Assembly (NCBI GenBank): GCA_036259835.1
Contig: DATABA010000039.1
Coordinates: 1-32,638 of the forward strand
Source of the DNA: JALYGK01 sp036259835
GTDB taxonomy: Bacteria > Actinomycetota > UBA4738
DNA: 32,638 nt
Direction of reading: 5' to 3'
Shown here: positions 1 through 7,285 of the stretch, one piece after another
Layout: every line of letters starts with the position of its first letter
Numbering within the stretch: position 1 is the stretch's first letter
Translations under genes and position numbers: made by a program
The notes under the pieces: generated by a model
What the model was told of the DNA's origin: nothing
What the model saw: the letters and a program-made list of their open reading frames with translations, nothing else
Database searches by the model: none

Positions 1-432
1 CGCCCATCCCGAAACCGCCGGGGCCAGGAGATAGAGGACGTTGTACGAGACGATTGGCCCGAGAGCCGCGGTGATGGGGGCCGCGATCAAGGCGAGCGCC
101 GGGATCGCTGTGGTCCCGGCCAGGTTGGCCCCGGACGGAGCCCAGACCAAGGGGGTCACGAACGGGTTCTCGGCGCGGGCGATGGCGTACGGCCACCACT
201 TCAGAAACCACATGATCGAGCCGGGGTCGGCTCCCGACCCGATGTAGGCGGCCCCCAGGTCAGGCATCAGGTGACGCCCGAAGAACGCCCAGGAGAGCGC
301 CAGATAGAGAAGAAAGGCCCCGATCGGAGGAATCCACCCCCTCAGCTGCCGATTTCTGGGGGGGAGCCCACCCAGCCTAGAATTCTTAGGACTCCAGTCC
401 TGCCCTACAGCAGCCGATGAAATAAGGGACAT
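1..432 (-). CDS. Polytopic membrane protein, GT-C-like, N-terminal part only
   Basis: The minus strand is open from an ATG at 432 to the window edge (144 codons, no stop), so only the N-terminus is present. After about 30 polar residues there is a hydrophobic segment (GAFLLYLALSWAFFG), then a region with a GADPGS motif, the pattern WFLKWWPYA and ENPFVTP, then further hydrophobic segments (TAIPALALIAAPITAALGP, YNVLYLLAPA). An extracytoplasmic loop with an acidic motif followed by Trp-rich and NPF patterns resembles large actinobacterial GT-C-type membrane glycosyltransferases; that assignment is inference from memory. The reading frame is clear because of its hydrophobic pattern, but the start is uncertain: the ATG shares the tetranucleotide CATG with the start of the divergent response regulator, and no Shine-Dalgarno sequence precedes it. 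No in-frame GTG or TTG replaces it; the next ATG is about 57 codons downstream. Confidence 0.6.
   Translation of the reverse strand, partial: MSLISSAAVGQDWSPKNSRLGGLPPRNRQLRGWIPPIGAFLLYLALSWAFFGRHLMPDLGAAYIGSGADPGSIMWFLKWWPYAIARAENPFVTPLVWAPSGANLAGTTAIPALALIAAPITAALGPIVSYNVLYLLAPAVSGWA
388..401. promoter_or_regulatory. DosR-box-like palindrome upstream of response regulator
   Basis: AGGACT-CC-AGTCCT is a perfect inverted repeat with 6-bp arms and a 2-bp spacer. It matches the core of the mycobacterial DosR/DevR box (GGGACT-NN-AGTCCC) apart from the outermost pair. Its centre lies about 36 bp before the ATG of the NarL-family regulator, an activator-like distance if the transcript starts near the ATG. 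A second, imperfect repeat around GAATTC (376-390) abuts it. Binding by the adjacent regulator (autoregulation) is inference. Confidence 0.4.
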
Positions 433-1075
433 GGCCATAAAAGTCATCATTGCCGACGACCACTCCCTCGTCCGGCAAGGCCTCCGTCGATATTTAGAGA
501 TGGCGGGCGACATCCAGGTGGTCGGTGAAGCCGCGAACGGCCGCGAGGTCCTGGGGATCATGGACAACGGGGGCGGAGACGCCGACATCGTGCTTCTGGA
601 CATTCGAATGCCCGAGATGGATGGGCTGGAGGCTGCCCGACGGATCAAAAACAATCACCCGGCGGTCGGGGTCATCATGCTTACGGCGTACGACGACCGG
701 CAGTTCGTCGTGGAGGCGGTTCGAGCCGGCGCCAAGGGCTACGTCCTGAAGGCCCGGGATGCCGACCACCTGATCCAGACCGTTCGCCTTGTCGCCGGCG
801 GGAACATGGTCATCGACCCGCAACTGGTTGTGGCGCTCGCCGACGAGCTGACCCAGAGCAAGGAACGGGACCGAAAAGCGGAGACGCTCACCGCGAGAGA
901 GATCGAGGTCCTCCAGCTGCTGGCCTTCGGGCACACCAACAAGGACATCGCGGACCAGCTCTACATTTCGCCGGACACGGTCAAGACCCATCTCGAGCAC
1001 ATCTTCGAGAAGCTCGGCGCTTCCGACCGCACGGCAGCGGTCGCCGAAGCTCTTCGCAGGCATCTGATCGAGTAA
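431..1075 (+). CDS. NarL/FixJ-family response regulator
   Basis: Two-component DNA-binding response regulator of 214 residues, the normal NarL-family length. The receiver domain (about 1-120) has the acidic pair D9/D10, phospho-acceptor D57 in VLLDIRMPEMDG, T85 and K107. The LuxR-type helix-turn-helix (about 152-207) shows LTAREIEVLQLLA and the recognition-helix pattern SPDTVKTHLEHIFEKLG. The histidine kinase 115 bp downstream on the same strand is of the HisKA_3 class that partners NarL-type regulators, so the two are very likely a cognate pair, perhaps co-transcribed. The signal and targets are unknown. The purine stretch before the ATG (AAGGGA) is very close to the start, so initiation may be leaderless or weak. 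A DosR-box-like palindrome lies 30-43 bp upstream. Confidence 0.93.
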   Translation: MAIKVIIADDHSLVRQGLRRYLEMAGDIQVVGEAANGREVLGIMDNGGGDADIVLLDIRMPEMDGLEAARRIKNNHPAVGVIMLTAYDDRQFVVEAVRAGAKGYVLKARDADHLIQTVRLVAGGNMVIDPQLVVALADELTQSKERDRKAETLTAREIEVLQLLAFGHTNKDIADQLYISPDTVKTHLEHIFEKLGASDRTAAVAEALRRHLIE

Positions 1076-1190
1076 GGGGCCGTCGGCCCGCAGCCGTTCG
1101 TGTTCGGCCCGCCTAACGGCGGCGCGATTGCCGGCCGATATTCAGAACGTGCGAACTGATCGGTTGCTCAGCGCTCTCGACCCTCTCTAG

Positions 1191-3296
1191 ATGTCTGACG
1201 CCGCCCGACCGTCCCCCCTCTGGCTTGCCGAGCGAGGCCCGCTCCTCGTCGTGGCCGTCGGTGGGACGGCGGTGCTCGTTCTCCTCGCTCTGGGTGCTAT
1301 GGCCCCGGTCTCTGACTGGTCGTCGTCGGGAGGGCCGGTCTTGATCGTGGCTGCCGCGACCGCAGCCATCGCCATGTGGGCGGTGGCCCGACGACCAAAT
1401 GCGTGGCCGGGAACTCGATGGGCCGCCGGAGCGGTTGGCAGCGTGGCCCTTCTTCGCGCTGTCGGATTCGTCACGAGCCAGGGAACCGACGGGTCCATGG
1501 AGGTGGACGTCGTATCAGCCTCCATGATGCTCGTCCTGGTCGCCTTCCTTGGGACCTTCGTCATCGACTTCAACGATCACGCGCGAGAGGACCGGATGGC
1601 CCTTCTGTCCGATATCGCGCTGGTCGCGGTGGTGACCGGGTGCGTTTCCTTCCTCCTGTTCCATGTGCCCCTGGTCCACGACACGTCGCCGTGGGAGCTC
1701 GGGCTGGCGGTCGGGCTCGTGGGAGTGGGTGTGGTCCTGGTCTCCGGATGGGCGGTGCTCTCCCTGTGGTTCCCGAGCGCGGTTCACTTCTCGCTTTCGG
1801 CGTGCGGGATGCTCGCCGCGCTTGCCGGCGTATCGCTGCAACGGGCTCGGTTCCTCGGGTTGACCTCGACCGACGCGCTTGCTGGACAGGAGTCAGCCGC
1901 GGCGGCGGCGATCCTTGCCCTGGCAGCGCTGCTCGTCGTGGAACCGAGGCTCAATCCCGGCGCTCGGCGAAGCCCACGCCTGGCGTGGTGGATCCGCCCG
2001 GCGCTCCTCACGGTGTGCCTGGGTGTCGTCTGCGTGATGGTGATCGTCGCCGCTCTCTATCGCGACTCGACGATCCTCGGCGGGGGACGACTCGTACTGA
2101 TTTCGGTGATCTTCACGGCGGTCGCCGCTCGCTCGCTGGCGAACCAATACGAGCTGGCCCGAACGACGAAGATGCTCGCGCAAAGCCTTCACGAACGGAG
2201 CACCGCGATCGAATCGCTTTCGTCGGCGACCGACATCCTCCGCGACTCGGATGCCCGGCATCGCCTGCTTCTGTCGGCCGCGGTCGATGGAATCGTCGAG
2301 CTCGACGCGGACGGAGTCATCGTGCGCGTGAATGACGCGTTCTGTGCGATGGTGAACCTCTCGGCTGAGGAGGCCGTCGGCCGGCGATGGGGCGAAATGG
2401 CCGCGCTGGCGGGGGGGAACCCGTCACTCATCACACTCCCTGAGACAGGCGAGGCCACGGTGGTGACGGACCGTGGGACCGCCCATCTGGAAGCGAGAAA
2501 GTCGGTGGTTCCGACGAACCCACCCGGGACGCTGCTGCTCATTCGCGACGTCACGGCGAGCAAGGTGTCGGAACAAACCATCCGTAGCCTGTTTCAGTTC
2601 CTCCAGAACCGCGATGAGGACCGAACCAGGCTTCTGACCCGGACCAACACGGCCATCGAAAACGAGCGAAACCGGATCGCTCGCGACCTGCACGACGGCC
2701 CGGTCCAGGGAATTTCCGCCGCCGCTCTGTCACTGGAGGCGGCGCGCCTGATGGTCGAGAAGGGCGACATGACACGAGCCGCGAAGATGCTGCAGAGCAT
2801 CTCTTCGGAACTCTCGGAGGAGGCACTGAACCTCCGCCGAGTGATGAGTGATCTTCGCCCTCCCGTGCTCGAAGAGCGCGGCCTGATTCCGGCCGTCTAC
2901 GAGCTCGCCGCCCGCGTGCAGCGCGAGATGGGAATTCCCGTCAACGTTCAGGCCATGTCGAACTCGGAGGTTCCCGAAGAGGTCGAGACGATCGCGTACC
3001 GGGTGCTTCAGGAGGCGCTTTCGAACGTCGGGAAGCACGCCCAGGCGACGCGTGTCGACGTCCGCATCGAGGTGTCAGCGGGAACCCTCCGCGTCACCGT
3101 CGAGGACAACGGCCGCGGGTTCGATCCTGAGGCCGCCCGTGACTTTCTCCGACGAGGGAAGGTCGGTCTGGCCTCGATGCGAGAGAGGGCGGAATTGGTC
3201 GGCGGCACCTTCACCATTCGAAGCAGCCGTGGCGGAGGGACGGCCGTGATGGCGTCCCTTCCGTTCGAGATACTCCCCCGCCTGGCAGACGCCTGA
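1191..3296 (+). CDS. Membrane PAS sensor histidine kinase (HisKA_3 class)
   Basis: Sensor kinase of 701 residues. The first 300 residues or so are strongly hydrophobic with about eight to nine likely membrane segments, forming an integral-membrane sensor region of a type I cannot name. A PAS domain follows (about 350-455; pattern DGIVELDADGVIVRVNDAF). The HisKA_3 dimerisation domain carries phospho-acceptor H501 in RDLHDGPVQG. The HATPase_c domain (about 595-695) shows the N box VLQEALSNVGKHAQ, the G1 box VEDNGRGFDP and the G2 box GKVGLASMRERAELVGG. All catalytic boxes are intact. It should phosphorylate the response regulator encoded immediately upstream. The signal cannot be read from sequence; there is no GAF or heme motif, so any link with redox or gas sensing (suggested by the DosR-like box) is untested. 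No clear Shine-Dalgarno precedes the ATG. Confidence 0.93.
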   Translation: MSDAARPSPLWLAERGPLLVVAVGGTAVLVLLALGAMAPVSDWSSSGGPVLIVAAATAAIAMWAVARRPNAWPGTRWAAGAVGSVALLRAVGFVTSQGTDGSMEVDVVSASMMLVLVAFLGTFVIDFNDHAREDRMALLSDIALVAVVTGCVSFLLFHVPLVHDTSPWELGLAVGLVGVGVVLVSGWAVLSLWFPSAVHFSLSACGMLAALAGVSLQRARFLGLTSTDALAGQESAAAAAILALAALLVVEPRLNPGARRSPRLAWWIRPALLTVCLGVVCVMVIVAALYRDSTILGGGRLVLISVIFTAVAARSLANQYELARTTKMLAQSLHERSTAIESLSSATDILRDSDARHRLLLSAAVDGIVELDADGVIVRVNDAFCAMVNLSAEEAVGRRWGEMAALAGGNPSLITLPETGEATVVTDRGTAHLEARKSVVPTNPPGTLLLIRDVTASKVSEQTIRSLFQFLQNRDEDRTRLLTRTNTAIENERNRIARDLHDGPVQGISAAALSLEAARLMVEKGDMTRAAKMLQSISSELSEEALNLRRVMSDLRPPVLEERGLIPAVYELAARVQREMGIPVNVQAMSNSEVPEEVETIAYRVLQEALSNVGKHAQATRVDVRIEVSAGTLRVTVEDNGRGFDPEAARDFLRRGKVGLASMRERAELVGGTFTIRSSRGGGTAVMASLPFEILPRLADA

Positions 3297-3302
3297 GGCG
3301 TC
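3288..3302 (+). terminator. Hairpin containing the kinase stop codon
   Basis: GACGCC-TGA-GGCGTC is a perfect 6-bp stem whose 3-nt loop is the TGA stop of the histidine kinase. It lies between convergent genes and is followed by a pyrimidine-rich stretch without a true T-tract. A weak intrinsic terminator is plausible. Confidence 0.35.
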
Positions 3303-3320
3303 CCGGCCTTCAACCTTCCC

Positions 3321-5531
3321 TTATCTGTACCGCGGCTCGGGCCCCGGCGGTGGAGGCGGTGGCCCCGGCGGCGGTGGGGGCGGCGGTGGGCCTGGCGGAG
3401 CCGGGGGAGACGCGGGCGGAGGCGGTGGAGGCGGTGGCGGCGGTGGCGACACGGATGGCGTCGGTCCGGGCGGAGGCGGCGCGACGGGCGGAGGAGGCGG
3501 CGGGTTCGGGTTCGGGTTTGAGGGGTTCGACGTCTTCTTTGGCTTCGGCTTGTTCTCCTTCGGAGCCTCGGAGCGGTTCGGGAACTTGTCGTAGCCGGCG
3601 AAGCTCGGCGTGGGGAAGGTCGCCGGGGGGACGTTTGCCAGCGCCTGGGTCATGAAGTCTCGCCAGATCAGAGCTGGGATGGAGCCGCCGAACACGTTTG
3701 CGTATCCATTGACGTTCTCCATCGGAATCTCGCCCTTGGTGTAGCCGACCCACACACACGTGACGAGTTCCGGGACGTGACCGCACAGGTACGCGTCGAC
3801 GTAGTCCTGCGCCGTTCCGGTCTTGATGGCCTCGGGACGGTCGGGAAGGTTCGCCGCAGTCCCGGTACCCCTGGTCGACACGCTCTGGAGGGCGTAGTTC
3901 ACCAGGTCGGCGTCGTTCTCGCCGAGAACCCGCTCGCCCTTCGGGTCCGCCTCGTGCAGCACCTCGCCGTCGGCCGACTTCACCGACGCGATCGAATACG
4001 ACGGGCGCCTGATTCCACGGGCCGCCAGCGTGGCAAACCCATTGGTCATCTCCAGAGGCGTCACGCTTTGCGAGCCAAGAGTGATCGAGCACACCGGCTC
4101 GAGGGGCGTCACGATCCCCATTCGTCTGGCCAGCTGGGCGACGTTTTCCGGCCCCACCTCGACGACGAGTTGCGCGTAGATCGTGTTCACTGACTGCGCG
4201 GTCGCGTCGATGAGGTTCATCTTCCCCTGGCCTGCGTCGCCGTAGTTGCTGGGCTTCCACGGTTCGTTCTTTTGCTGGTCGTAACACTGAGGGTCCGGGA
4301 TCGTGATTTGCGCGGGCCCCTTCCACGTGGACCTCGGTGAAATTTTCTGCCGAAAGGCCTCGGCGAGCGTGAAGACCTTGAACGCGCTGCCGGTCTGCCT
4401 GCGCGCTTGTGTGGCGAGGTTGAACTTCGCCTTTTCGAAGTCCTTGCCCCCGACCAAGGCCCGGATGGCCCCATTGGTGGGGTCGATGGCAATCACCGCC
4501 GCCGAGGGGTCGTTGGCGTCGGGCAGATACTTCTTCACGGCCGCCTCGGCGGCGCGCTGGTAATTGGCGTCGAGCGTCGTCTGAACGCGAAGGCCGCCGG
4601 CGAAGGTCTGTTCTTGTCCGAAGTCACGCTGCAGGATCTTCGACACGTGGCTCACGAAGTAGGCGAACTGGAACGACTGTTGAGGTTCGACATCGCGGAC
4701 CTTCAGCGGTTTGGCCTTGAGCTCTTCCGCCTCCGTTTCGGTGATGTAGCCCTGCTCCGCCATCCTGTCCAGGACGAGGTTCCGCCGCCGTTTGGCGGCT
4801 TTCGGGTTCTCGACCGGGTCGTAGGTGGCCGGGGCCGGTATGACGCCCGCAAGCGTTGCGGACTCGAGCGTGGTCAGCCTGCGGGCTCGCTTGCCCCAGT
4901 ACGTCTGTGCGGCTGCCTGCACACCGTACGCGCCATTGCCCAGGTAAACGGTGTTGAGGTACTTCGCGAGAATCTCGTTCTTCGAATACTTGTCCTCGAG
5001 CTTGACCGCGATGATGGCCTCTTTGATCTTCCGGCCGAAGCTTCGTTCGCTTCCCGTGTAGACGTTCTTCACGTACTGCTGGGTGATGGTGGAGCCGCCC
5101 TGTTCGATCCGGCGGCTGGCGATGTCCCTCCATGCCGCCCGGACGATTGCGAACGGACTGATCCCGCCATGGCGGTAGAAGTCCTTGTCCTCGACGGCGA
5201 TCACGGCGTCCCGGAAGCTCTTCGGTATTTCCTTGAAGGGAATGATCGTCCGGTCCACCTCGGCGTGGAGCGACGCGATGCGGTTGCCGTGCCGATCGTA
5301 CACGAGGGTGGTCTGCGGTCCGGGCGGGGCCTCCGGAACCTCGGTCTGCGCGTACACGTAAAAGATCACACCGGCCAAGCCGAGGATGCCCACGAACGGG
5401 ACCAAGACGAAAACCCACCAGAAGCGGCGGAAAAAGCCCTTCTTCTTGGCCTTCTTCTCGGTCTCGGCGCCGAACCTCTCAGGAGACCCGCCGGAGGGTG
5501 GAACGGCGCCCTGCGGTTGTGTGCGAATCAC
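3321..5531 (-). CDS. ponA: Class A penicillin-binding protein (PBP1A type) with proline-rich tail
   Basis: Bifunctional peptidoglycan synthase of 736 residues, polymerising lipid II and cross-linking stem peptides outside the membrane. There is a short basic cytoplasmic tail, one membrane anchor (about 38-60), a GT51 glycosyltransferase domain with catalytic E114 in EDKDFYRHGG and the GGSTITQQ motif, then a transpeptidase domain with S382xxK385 (GSAFK), S447-V-N449 and K570-T-G. Both activities look intact. From about 655 the protein is an extreme proline-rich tail (runs of 6-11 Pro broken by Ala, Gly or Ser), as in some actinobacterial PBPs, possibly spanning or tethering to the wall. The GTG start is preceded by TACAAT with a 9-nt gap, so the mRNA is probably almost leaderless. 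DUF5318 lies upstream on the same strand, matching mycobacterial Rv0049-ponA1. Confidence 0.95.
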   Translation of the reverse strand: MIRTQPQGAVPPSGGSPERFGAETEKKAKKKGFFRRFWWVFVLVPFVGILGLAGVIFYVYAQTEVPEAPPGPQTTLVYDRHGNRIASLHAEVDRTIIPFKEIPKSFRDAVIAVEDKDFYRHGGISPFAIVRAAWRDIASRRIEQGGSTITQQYVKNVYTGSERSFGRKIKEAIIAVKLEDKYSKNEILAKYLNTVYLGNGAYGVQAAAQTYWGKRARRLTTLESATLAGVIPAPATYDPVENPKAAKRRRNLVLDRMAEQGYITETEAEELKAKPLKVRDVEPQQSFQFAYFVSHVSKILQRDFGQEQTFAGGLRVQTTLDANYQRAAEAAVKKYLPDANDPSAAVIAIDPTNGAIRALVGGKDFEKAKFNLATQARRQTGSAFKVFTLAEAFRQKISPRSTWKGPAQITIPDPQCYDQQKNEPWKPSNYGDAGQGKMNLIDATAQSVNTIYAQLVVEVGPENVAQLARRMGIVTPLEPVCSITLGSQSVTPLEMTNGFATLAARGIRRPSYSIASVKSADGEVLHEADPKGERVLGENDADLVNYALQSVSTRGTGTAANLPDRPEAIKTGTAQDYVDAYLCGHVPELVTCVWVGYTKGEIPMENVNGYANVFGGSIPALIWRDFMTQALANVPPATFPTPSFAGYDKFPNRSEAPKENKPKPKKTSNPSNPNPNPPPPPPVAPPPPGPTPSVSPPPPPPPPPPPASPPAPPGPPPPPPPPGPPPPPPGPEPRYR

Positions 5532-5540
5532 GTGCCCTCA

Positions 5541-5546
5541 ATTGTA
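5541..5546 (-). promoter_or_regulatory. -10 box for the PBP gene (near-leaderless)
   Basis: TACAAT on the minus strand lies exactly 9 nt before the GTG start. The same box and spacing precede DUF5318 and the Nudix gene, and TACCAT at the same spacing precedes the HAD gene. No strong Shine-Dalgarno is present (only GAGGG very close to the start). Confidence 0.55.
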
Positions 5547-5614
5547 GTGACGGGAGCCTTATCTCCATTGATTGGGCGTTCGAAACGGGATTGCGTTATT
5601 GCGACGGAGGCGTT

Positions 5615-6133
5615 CTAGCCGGCGCTGCGAGCCATGAACGCCTCGCAGACGTGGTTCCACGAGCAGTCGGTGCAGACCTCGATGACGTAGCAGGCGGCCC
5701 CGCGGTTCGAAGCCGCTCGGCTCAGGCCCTCCTCGATCTCGAAGGCCCGACCGTTGTCGGTTTTGAGCGTGTCCCCGAACACGTAGGCGAGAAGCCGAAG
5801 GTCCCAATCACCGCACACGGGGCACGGCCGGGCGGCCTCGGCACCCAGATACCGGGCGGCCCGCATCAGCTCGGGGTGGGCGTCGCAGATCTCGAGCCTG
5901 GAAAGGAGCCCGCGTCGCCAATCGCGCAGCAGGGCTCGCTTGGCGAGGGTGTAGTCGATGACGCCGAGGGTCTTTCCGGAAGCCACGCCGAGGCCGTTCC
6001 ACCGCTTGAAGCCGTTTCCGCGAAGGCCGAAGTCAAGCGTCGCGGCGGGCTTGGATCCGTTGCCGTTCGACCCGAAGCCGCTGCCGCCGATCGCTCGCAA
6101 CGGCCGGGGTCCCGCGGCCCTCTTCCTTGGCAT
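5615..6133 (-). CDS. DUF5318 family protein
   Basis: Protein of 172 residues. The C-terminal 110 or so residues match the actinobacterial DUF5318 family as I recall it: DYTLAKRALLRDW, CDAHPELMRAARYLG, a CPVCG pair, then CTDCSWNH near the C-terminus. The two Cys pairs suggest a zinc ribbon. The N-terminal 60 residues are Gly/Asn/Lys-rich and probably disordered. Function is unknown. In mycobacteria the family member (Rv0049) sits directly upstream of ponA1 in the same orientation, as here, which hints at a link to cell-wall synthesis. TACAAT precedes the ATG by 9 nt and there is no Shine-Dalgarno. The family call rests on remembered patterns. Confidence 0.82.
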   Translation of the reverse strand: MPRKRAAGPRPLRAIGGSGFGSNGNGSKPAATLDFGLRGNGFKRWNGLGVASGKTLGVIDYTLAKRALLRDWRRGLLSRLEICDAHPELMRAARYLGAEAARPCPVCGDWDLRLLAYVFGDTLKTDNGRAFEIEEGLSRAASNRGAACYVIEVCTDCSWNHVCEAFMARSAG

Positions 6134-6142
6134 GGCCGGGCC

Positions 6143-6148
6143 ATTGTA
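6143..6148 (-). promoter_or_regulatory. -10 box for DUF5318 (near-leaderless)
   Basis: TACAAT on the minus strand, exactly 9 nt upstream of the ATG at 6133. No Shine-Dalgarno lies between box and start. It separates DUF5318 and the PBP from the Tad operon upstream as a new transcription unit. Confidence 0.5.
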
Positions 6149-6203
6149 CTCGGGGCCGACGACGGATCAGGCTGCCGCAGGGGGCCAGGCGTTTGCACCG
6201 GAT

Positions 6204-6596
6204 TCAGGCTCCGCCTGCTCCCGAGCTTTCGACGACCGCCCTCGCCCTCGCCTGTACGTCTCTATCGGACCCAACGAACAAGATGTTGACGGGTACCTCG
6301 ACCGTGACGATCGCCGCAGTCGTCCTGCGGTCACATCGGCAGTCGATCAGCGTCGCTCCATTCCTACGTGCGAATTCCGCGGCCAGCACCGCCGGCGACA
6401 TCCCCGATGGACGTGCCATCTCCTGAGCCGCCGCCAGGGCCGCCGCGTCCGCGGCTGTTTGCGCCGTGGACCTTGACGCAAGAGCTCTAAGCAAATCCAC
6501 GAACACCAGCGCGAGGATCGACGCGAACAAGATGACCGTCATCGTGACCACGGTGACGGAGCCCCGGTTCCCTCGAAACGGCGATTCCCCCGTCAT
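6204..6596 (-). CDS. TadG-like / Rv3654c-like secretion-neighbourhood protein
   Basis: Small membrane-anchored protein of 130 residues: a Gly/Arg N-terminus with GSVTVV, one membrane helix (about 16-38, VILFASILALVFVDLL), then the pattern AQTAADAAALAAAQE typical of TadG-type and Rv3654c-like proteins, and a beta-rich C-terminal part with two Cys (CRC). It is the last gene of the Tad cluster. Its ATG overlaps the TadE stop by 4 nt, so it is probably translationally coupled. Proteins of this kind are regarded as pseudopilins or accessory subunits of Tad systems; the exact role is not known. Confidence 0.8.
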   Translation of the reverse strand: MTGESPFRGNRGSVTVVTMTVILFASILALVFVDLLRALASRSTAQTAADAAALAAAQEMARPSGMSPAVLAAEFARRNGATLIDCRCDRRTTAAIVTVEVPVNILFVGSDRDVQARARAVVESSGAGGA

Positions 6597-6994
6597 TCCG
6601 TCTCCTGACGCATCGTTGCCGAAGCACGCAGCTCAACAGTGGCCGGAAACAACCATTCGACGAAGGGGACAACCGCCGACGCCCGGTAGAGAACGGTCAC
6701 AGCCGCCGCGGTCCCAACACCTCCGTCGCGCCGAACCTCGACTTGGACGTCCTCCGATCGCAAGGAGACAGCAGACTCAACGGTCGCCTCCCGGACCCTT
6801 CGGTCATCCCGGCTGACGGCGGCCTCTCGTGCTCCCGCCCGAGCCGCTCCGATCAGAACAAGCTGGTCTTTCACCAAAAGGCCGACCTGAAGCAGCGCCA
6901 GCACGATCACCATCAGAAGCGGAAGAACCAAGGCGAACTCAACGGCGGCCGAACCTCGCTGCGAGGATCGGGCGAGCGGGGTGGCTCTCGTCAC
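6593..6994 (-). CDS. tadE: TadE-like pseudopilin
   Basis: Protein of 133 residues with the TadE signature: a basic N-terminus, then QRGSAAVEFALVLPLLM with Glu five residues into the prepilin-like segment, followed by a membrane helix (about 19-42) and a beta-rich domain. It probably sits in the membrane as a minor pilin of the Tad/Flp apparatus. The GTG start overlaps the pilin stop by 4 nt (GTGA) and its own stop overlaps the next start by 4 nt, so three genes are coupled. Position and sequence correspond to Rv3655c in the mycobacterial cluster. Confidence 0.86.
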   Translation of the reverse strand: MTRATPLARSSQRGSAAVEFALVLPLLMVIVLALLQVGLLVKDQLVLIGAARAGAREAAVSRDDRRVREATVESAVSLRSEDVQVEVRRDGGVGTAAAVTVLYRASAVVPFVEWLFPATVELRASATMRQETE

Positions 6995-7260
6995 TGACCG
7001 CTGTTCGTCCCGCTGTTCGTGATGCTATCGATGATCCTGTCGAAGAAGGCCGGCAGTTTTCCAGACGAGCGAGCCCACACGATCAGCACCACCGCGATGG
7101 CGGCGGCGGCCAGGATCACCAGAGCATATTCCGCCGTGGTCTGTCCTCCCTCCCCCCTTCCGATTCGTCGGCGTGTCCTGGTCGGCAGACCCCTCAGCCT
7201 CACGACGGCGCTGTACGCAGAACCCAGCACCGCTTGAACGCAGAGCCACAACTGAAGCAT
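6991..7260 (-). CDS. Flp/DUF4244-like pilin
   Basis: Small protein of 89 residues with a type IV pilin-like segment: basic region RRRIGRGEGG, then QTTAEYALVILAAAAIAVVLIVWA. If cleavage follows the second Gly, Glu falls at mature position 5, as expected for Flp prepilins. The mature chain would be about 50 residues, a typical Flp size. The leader of about 37 residues is long. It is preceded by the best ribosome binding site in the operon, as expected for the most abundant subunit. It corresponds to Rv3656c in position. No TadV/CpaA prepilin peptidase is present in the window. Confidence 0.85.
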   Translation of the reverse strand: MLQLWLCVQAVLGSAYSAVVRLRGLPTRTRRRIGRGEGGQTTAEYALVILAAAAIAVVLIVWARSSGKLPAFFDRIIDSITNSGTNSGQ

Positions 7261-7264
7261 TCGT

Positions 7265-7274
7265 TCACCTCCTA
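7265..7274 (-). promoter_or_regulatory. Near-perfect Shine-Dalgarno of the pilin gene
   Basis: The minus strand reads TAGGAGGTGA, complementary to the 16S rRNA tail over nearly its full length, 4 nt before the pilin ATG. The other Tad genes have weaker sites or depend on overlap coupling, so this should raise pilin synthesis above its neighbours. Confidence 0.7.
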
Positions 7275-7285
7275 TCCCCGAACCA

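Noticed and set aside
3340..3510. GGC/GGT-rich repeat as a CRISPR or tandem-repeat array
   Set aside because: There is no fixed repeat unit or spacer; it is the coding strand complement of the proline-rich tail of the PBP.
4407..5618. Long plus-strand open frame of 403 codons
   Set aside because: It is antisense to the PBP coding region, whose domains and catalytic motifs are unambiguous; long antisense frames are usual in GC-rich genes.
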